Source: Mucilaginibacter sp.
Lineage (GTDB): Bacteria; Bacteroidota; Bacteroidia; Sphingobacteriales; Sphingobacteriaceae
Direction: 5' to 3'
Length of the DNA stretch: 64,000 nucleotides
NCBI RefSeq assembly: GCF_025362475.1
Contig: NZ_JANYGH010000002.1
Location: 116,430-180,429 of the forward strand
Of the stretch, positions 62,451 to 64,000 are shown piece after piece (the stretch's first letter is position 1; each line of letters begins with the position of its first letter). The position numbers and the translations under genes were made by a program. Under the pieces are notes generated by a model. The model searched no databases. It was not told the DNA's origin and saw nothing but the letters and a program-made list of their open reading frames with translations.

Positions 62451-63140
62451 ATGAACAAGCCCCAGAAAGGATGTAACCTCGAAAAATGTTTTTTGTGTAG
62501 TAATACCGTTCCGGAATGGCGCGAGACCATCAACCTCCATAAACAAAACCTGAAATTCAAAAAAGGCGAGGTGATATTTAGCGAAGGGCAACCGGTAACA
62601 GGCATTTATTTTGTTTATTCCGGCGCGGCAAAAGTTCATAAGAAATGGGGCGATGACAAAGAACTGATCATCAAGTTTGCCGCAGATGGGTCTATACTAG
62701 GGCACCGGGGACTGGGCAGCAAAATGGTTTACGGCGTTTCCGCTACTGCTGTAGAATCGCTGATAGTTTGTTTTGTGGATATCAAGTTCTTCGAAGCTTC
62801 GCTGAAAACCAATAGCGACCTAAGTTATAAACTCATGGTACTTTTTGCAGAGGAACTGGATGTTTCCGAACGGAAAATGCGTGACCTGGCACATATGCCA
62901 GTCAAAGGGCGCGTGGCGCAGGCCTTGCTATCATTAGAAGAACAGTTTGGAAAAGATACAGGTGGCTACATTAACCTTACCCTTTCGAGGCATGATCTCG
63001 CGGCCTTCGCCGCCTCGACCTACGAAACAGTTTTCCGGGTGATCATGGACCTTATAAAAGAAAATATCGTTATCGTGACTGGTAAGCAGATCAGGATCAA
63101 TGACCGCCAAAAACTGGCGGGACTCACTACGGACGCCTGA
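62451..63140 (+). CDS. Crp/Fnr-family regulator with FNR-like cysteines
   Basis: The 229 residues have an N-terminal Cys cluster C8-x4-C13-x2-C16, a cyclic-nucleotide-binding-type beta-roll (about 30-140) containing C107, and a Crp-type winged helix (about 165-220; LSRHDLAAFAASTYETVFRV). The four cysteines resemble FNR (C20, C23, C29, C122 in E. coli), and the C16-C107 gap of 90 residues is close to FNR's 92. The recognition helix has E-T-V-F-R instead of E-T-I-S-R. Low-oxygen control of the nos island through the ATGATTTAAATCAT palindromes is likely. Confidence 0.88.
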   Translation: MNKPQKGCNLEKCFLCSNTVPEWRETINLHKQNLKFKKGEVIFSEGQPVTGIYFVYSGAAKVHKKWGDDKELIIKFAADGSILGHRGLGSKMVYGVSATAVESLIVCFVDIKFFEASLKTNSDLSYKLMVLFAEELDVSERKMRDLAHMPVKGRVAQALLSLEEQFGKDTGGYINLTLSRHDLAAFAASTYETVFRVIMDLIKENIVIVTGKQIRINDRQKLAGLTTDA

Positions 63141-63799
63141 TGGCTCCTGGGCCGTTTGGCAAGTTGCTGTTAGTCGCTTTTTATCCCGGCGCTCATGAAC
63201 AGCCGCTGCGCCAGAACCCCGATCAGCTTACGCTCTTTGGTTACCCTGGCTTCGTATATCTTCTCAGGTAGCTAATCAAAATGCGCCTAACCTTAAGGAG
63301 AATTCGAACCTTGAGAAAACAGCTAAAAAGCAACTTTCAGTTTCCTTTTTAGACCACATTGAATAAAAGTCTAAGGATTTGTCAGCAAAGTTCGAACTAA
63401 AAATGATGAGGTCGTAACAGTTTGGATCACAGAATTTTATTGGCATAAAAAAAGGAAACACCAATGATATAGTGTTTCCTTAAGTAGGTCGAGCGGCAAA
63501 GGTTCGACCTTTTATGATGATATACATGCGGTGATGGATGCAAAAGGGCTGGATCAATATAGTTTTTCTTCTAACAAGTCTTTCCAAACAATAAACCCTT
63601 TATGATCATTTGTGAAATCATGTAAGATGCGATTAAATTGTTCAGGATTAGGTAGAAACTTTAGCCTGTTTCAAATTTAGGAAGCAAACCATTCCTTTTC
63701 TAATTGATTTGATCAGCCATGATTTCAGTTAAGATTCATCTTTCTTTAATACGTCCTCTAATTTTGTAGTTTTGCGATTGAACCATAATTCTTTCTACA
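63141..63799. other. Intergenic region beyond the nos island
   Basis: The 659 bases contain the second copy of the dispersed repeat (63290-63524). Before it, the minus strand has a frame of about 30 codons (stop near 63164) and after it another of about 37 codons (63560-63680). Both read like ends of lost genes but have no start. No RNA gene was recognised. Confidence 0.4.
63290..63524. repeat. Dispersed 235-bp repeat, copy B
   Basis: It pairs with copy A at 47111-47346, in direct orientation. The identical 41-base stretch is at 63420-63460. Its hairpin has the outer stem GGAAACAC / GTGTTTCC but a different inner loop from copy A, and is also a minus-strand terminator shape with no gene. A further 7-bp inverted repeat AGGTCGA / TCGACCT follows at 63485-63510. 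Confidence 0.8.
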
Positions 63800-64000
63800 A
63801 TGCTTATTAACCAATCTGTCATAGCTGATATTCAAGCCATTATTTATGATGCTAAAGATAAGGCGATTAGGTTGGTTGACCATGAGCGTACATTAATGTA
63901 TTGGCAAATAGGGCAACGCATTTTCGAGGAGGAACAACAAGGGAAAGACCGGGCGGATTATGGCAATTACCTCACTAAATTTATTGCTGATCAATTAGAG
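63800..64000 (+). CDS. DUF1016-type PDDEXK nuclease, N-terminal part (cut by window edge)
   Basis: From the ATG at 63800 the frame is open to the window end (67 codons). It contains the DUF1016 N-terminal pattern IYDAKDKAIRLVDHERTLMY followed by YWQIGQRIFEEEQQG and DYGNYLTKFIADQLE. DUF1016/YhcG proteins carry a C-terminal PDDEXK nuclease domain, not visible here, and are common in mobile and defence regions. Confidence 0.82.
   Translation, partial: MLINQSVIADIQAIIYDAKDKAIRLVDHERTLMYWQIGQRIFEEEQQGKDRADYGNYLTKFIADQLE

Noticed and set aside
63485..63515. GGTTCGACC-containing segment of repeat copy B as a tRNA T-arm
   Set aside because: The stem-loop has a 5-base rather than 7-base loop, and no acceptor, D or anticodon arm can be built around it; copy A has lost the pairing.
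1..64000. CRISPR array, rRNA or tRNA genes
   Set aside because: No regular repeat-spacer array, no rRNA-like conserved stretches and no cloverleaf with T-loop GGTTCGAATCC was found by reading.

Overview
The window looks like chromosome of a Bacteroidota bacterium, most likely Sphingobacteriaceae (Mucilaginibacter/Pedobacter type). The grounds are CarboxypepD-regulatory TonB receptors, DUF3570/DUF4266 proteins, promoters of the Bacteroidota TAnnTTTG (-7) type, and AraC, HxlR and RR-CRP regulators typical of that family. No rRNA, tRNA or CRISPR was found.

Bases 1-24.4 kb form a stress/energy island. It carries two P-type ATPases (a P2A Ca2+-type pump and an MgtA-type pump), three full two-domain universal stress proteins plus one broken one, and two histidine kinases, one of them frameshifted. 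It also has a CheY-like protein and a REC-cNMP-HTH(Crp) fusion regulator. The metabolic genes are an alpha-glucan phosphorylase relative, acetate kinase and phosphoketolase (a route from glycogen/F6P to acetyl-P, acetate and ATP). Only a 49-codon start of phosphotransacetylase remains.

Bases 24.5-36.3 kb hold a redox/metal block: Rieske lipoprotein, thioredoxin, ApbE flavin transferase, DUF4266 Gly/Cys-tailed lipoprotein, DUF3570 outer-membrane protein and a VIT1/CCC1-like transporter. These are followed by an AraC regulator, a TonB-dependent receptor, a cytochrome b561-type protein, an OmpR/HK pair and an outer-membrane protein.

Bases 36.5-47.0 kb are an accessory patchwork of small regulator-enzyme units: TetR/beta-carbonic anhydrase/HD, SDR/NTF2/HxlR, TetR/MazG-like and SDR/AraC/NTF2. 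Several have clear palindromic operators. An intact IS4-family element has split a saccharopine-dehydrogenase-like gene, with a clean 9-bp target duplication.

Bases 47.1-63.5 kb are a compact nitrous-oxide respiration and NO-defence island. DUF1858-DUF2249 protein, a 12-TM putative haem/copper protein, a MIP18-type protein, a second 12-TM protein, RIC (ScdA/YtfE) and an Rrf2 regulator come first. Cytochrome c, Sec-type (clade II) NosZ, a NosB-like membrane protein, NosL, NosD, NosF, NosY, two small secreted proteins, a TonB receptor suited to copper and a Crp/Fnr regulator with four cysteines follow. The block is bracketed by two 235-bp direct repeats about 16.2 kb apart. Two operator classes can be read directly: FNR-like palindromes (core TGATTTAAATCA) and Rrf2-like repeats (AAAAGA-N8-TCTTTT). 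They suggest joint control by low oxygen and NO. The window ends inside a DUF1016-type nuclease gene.
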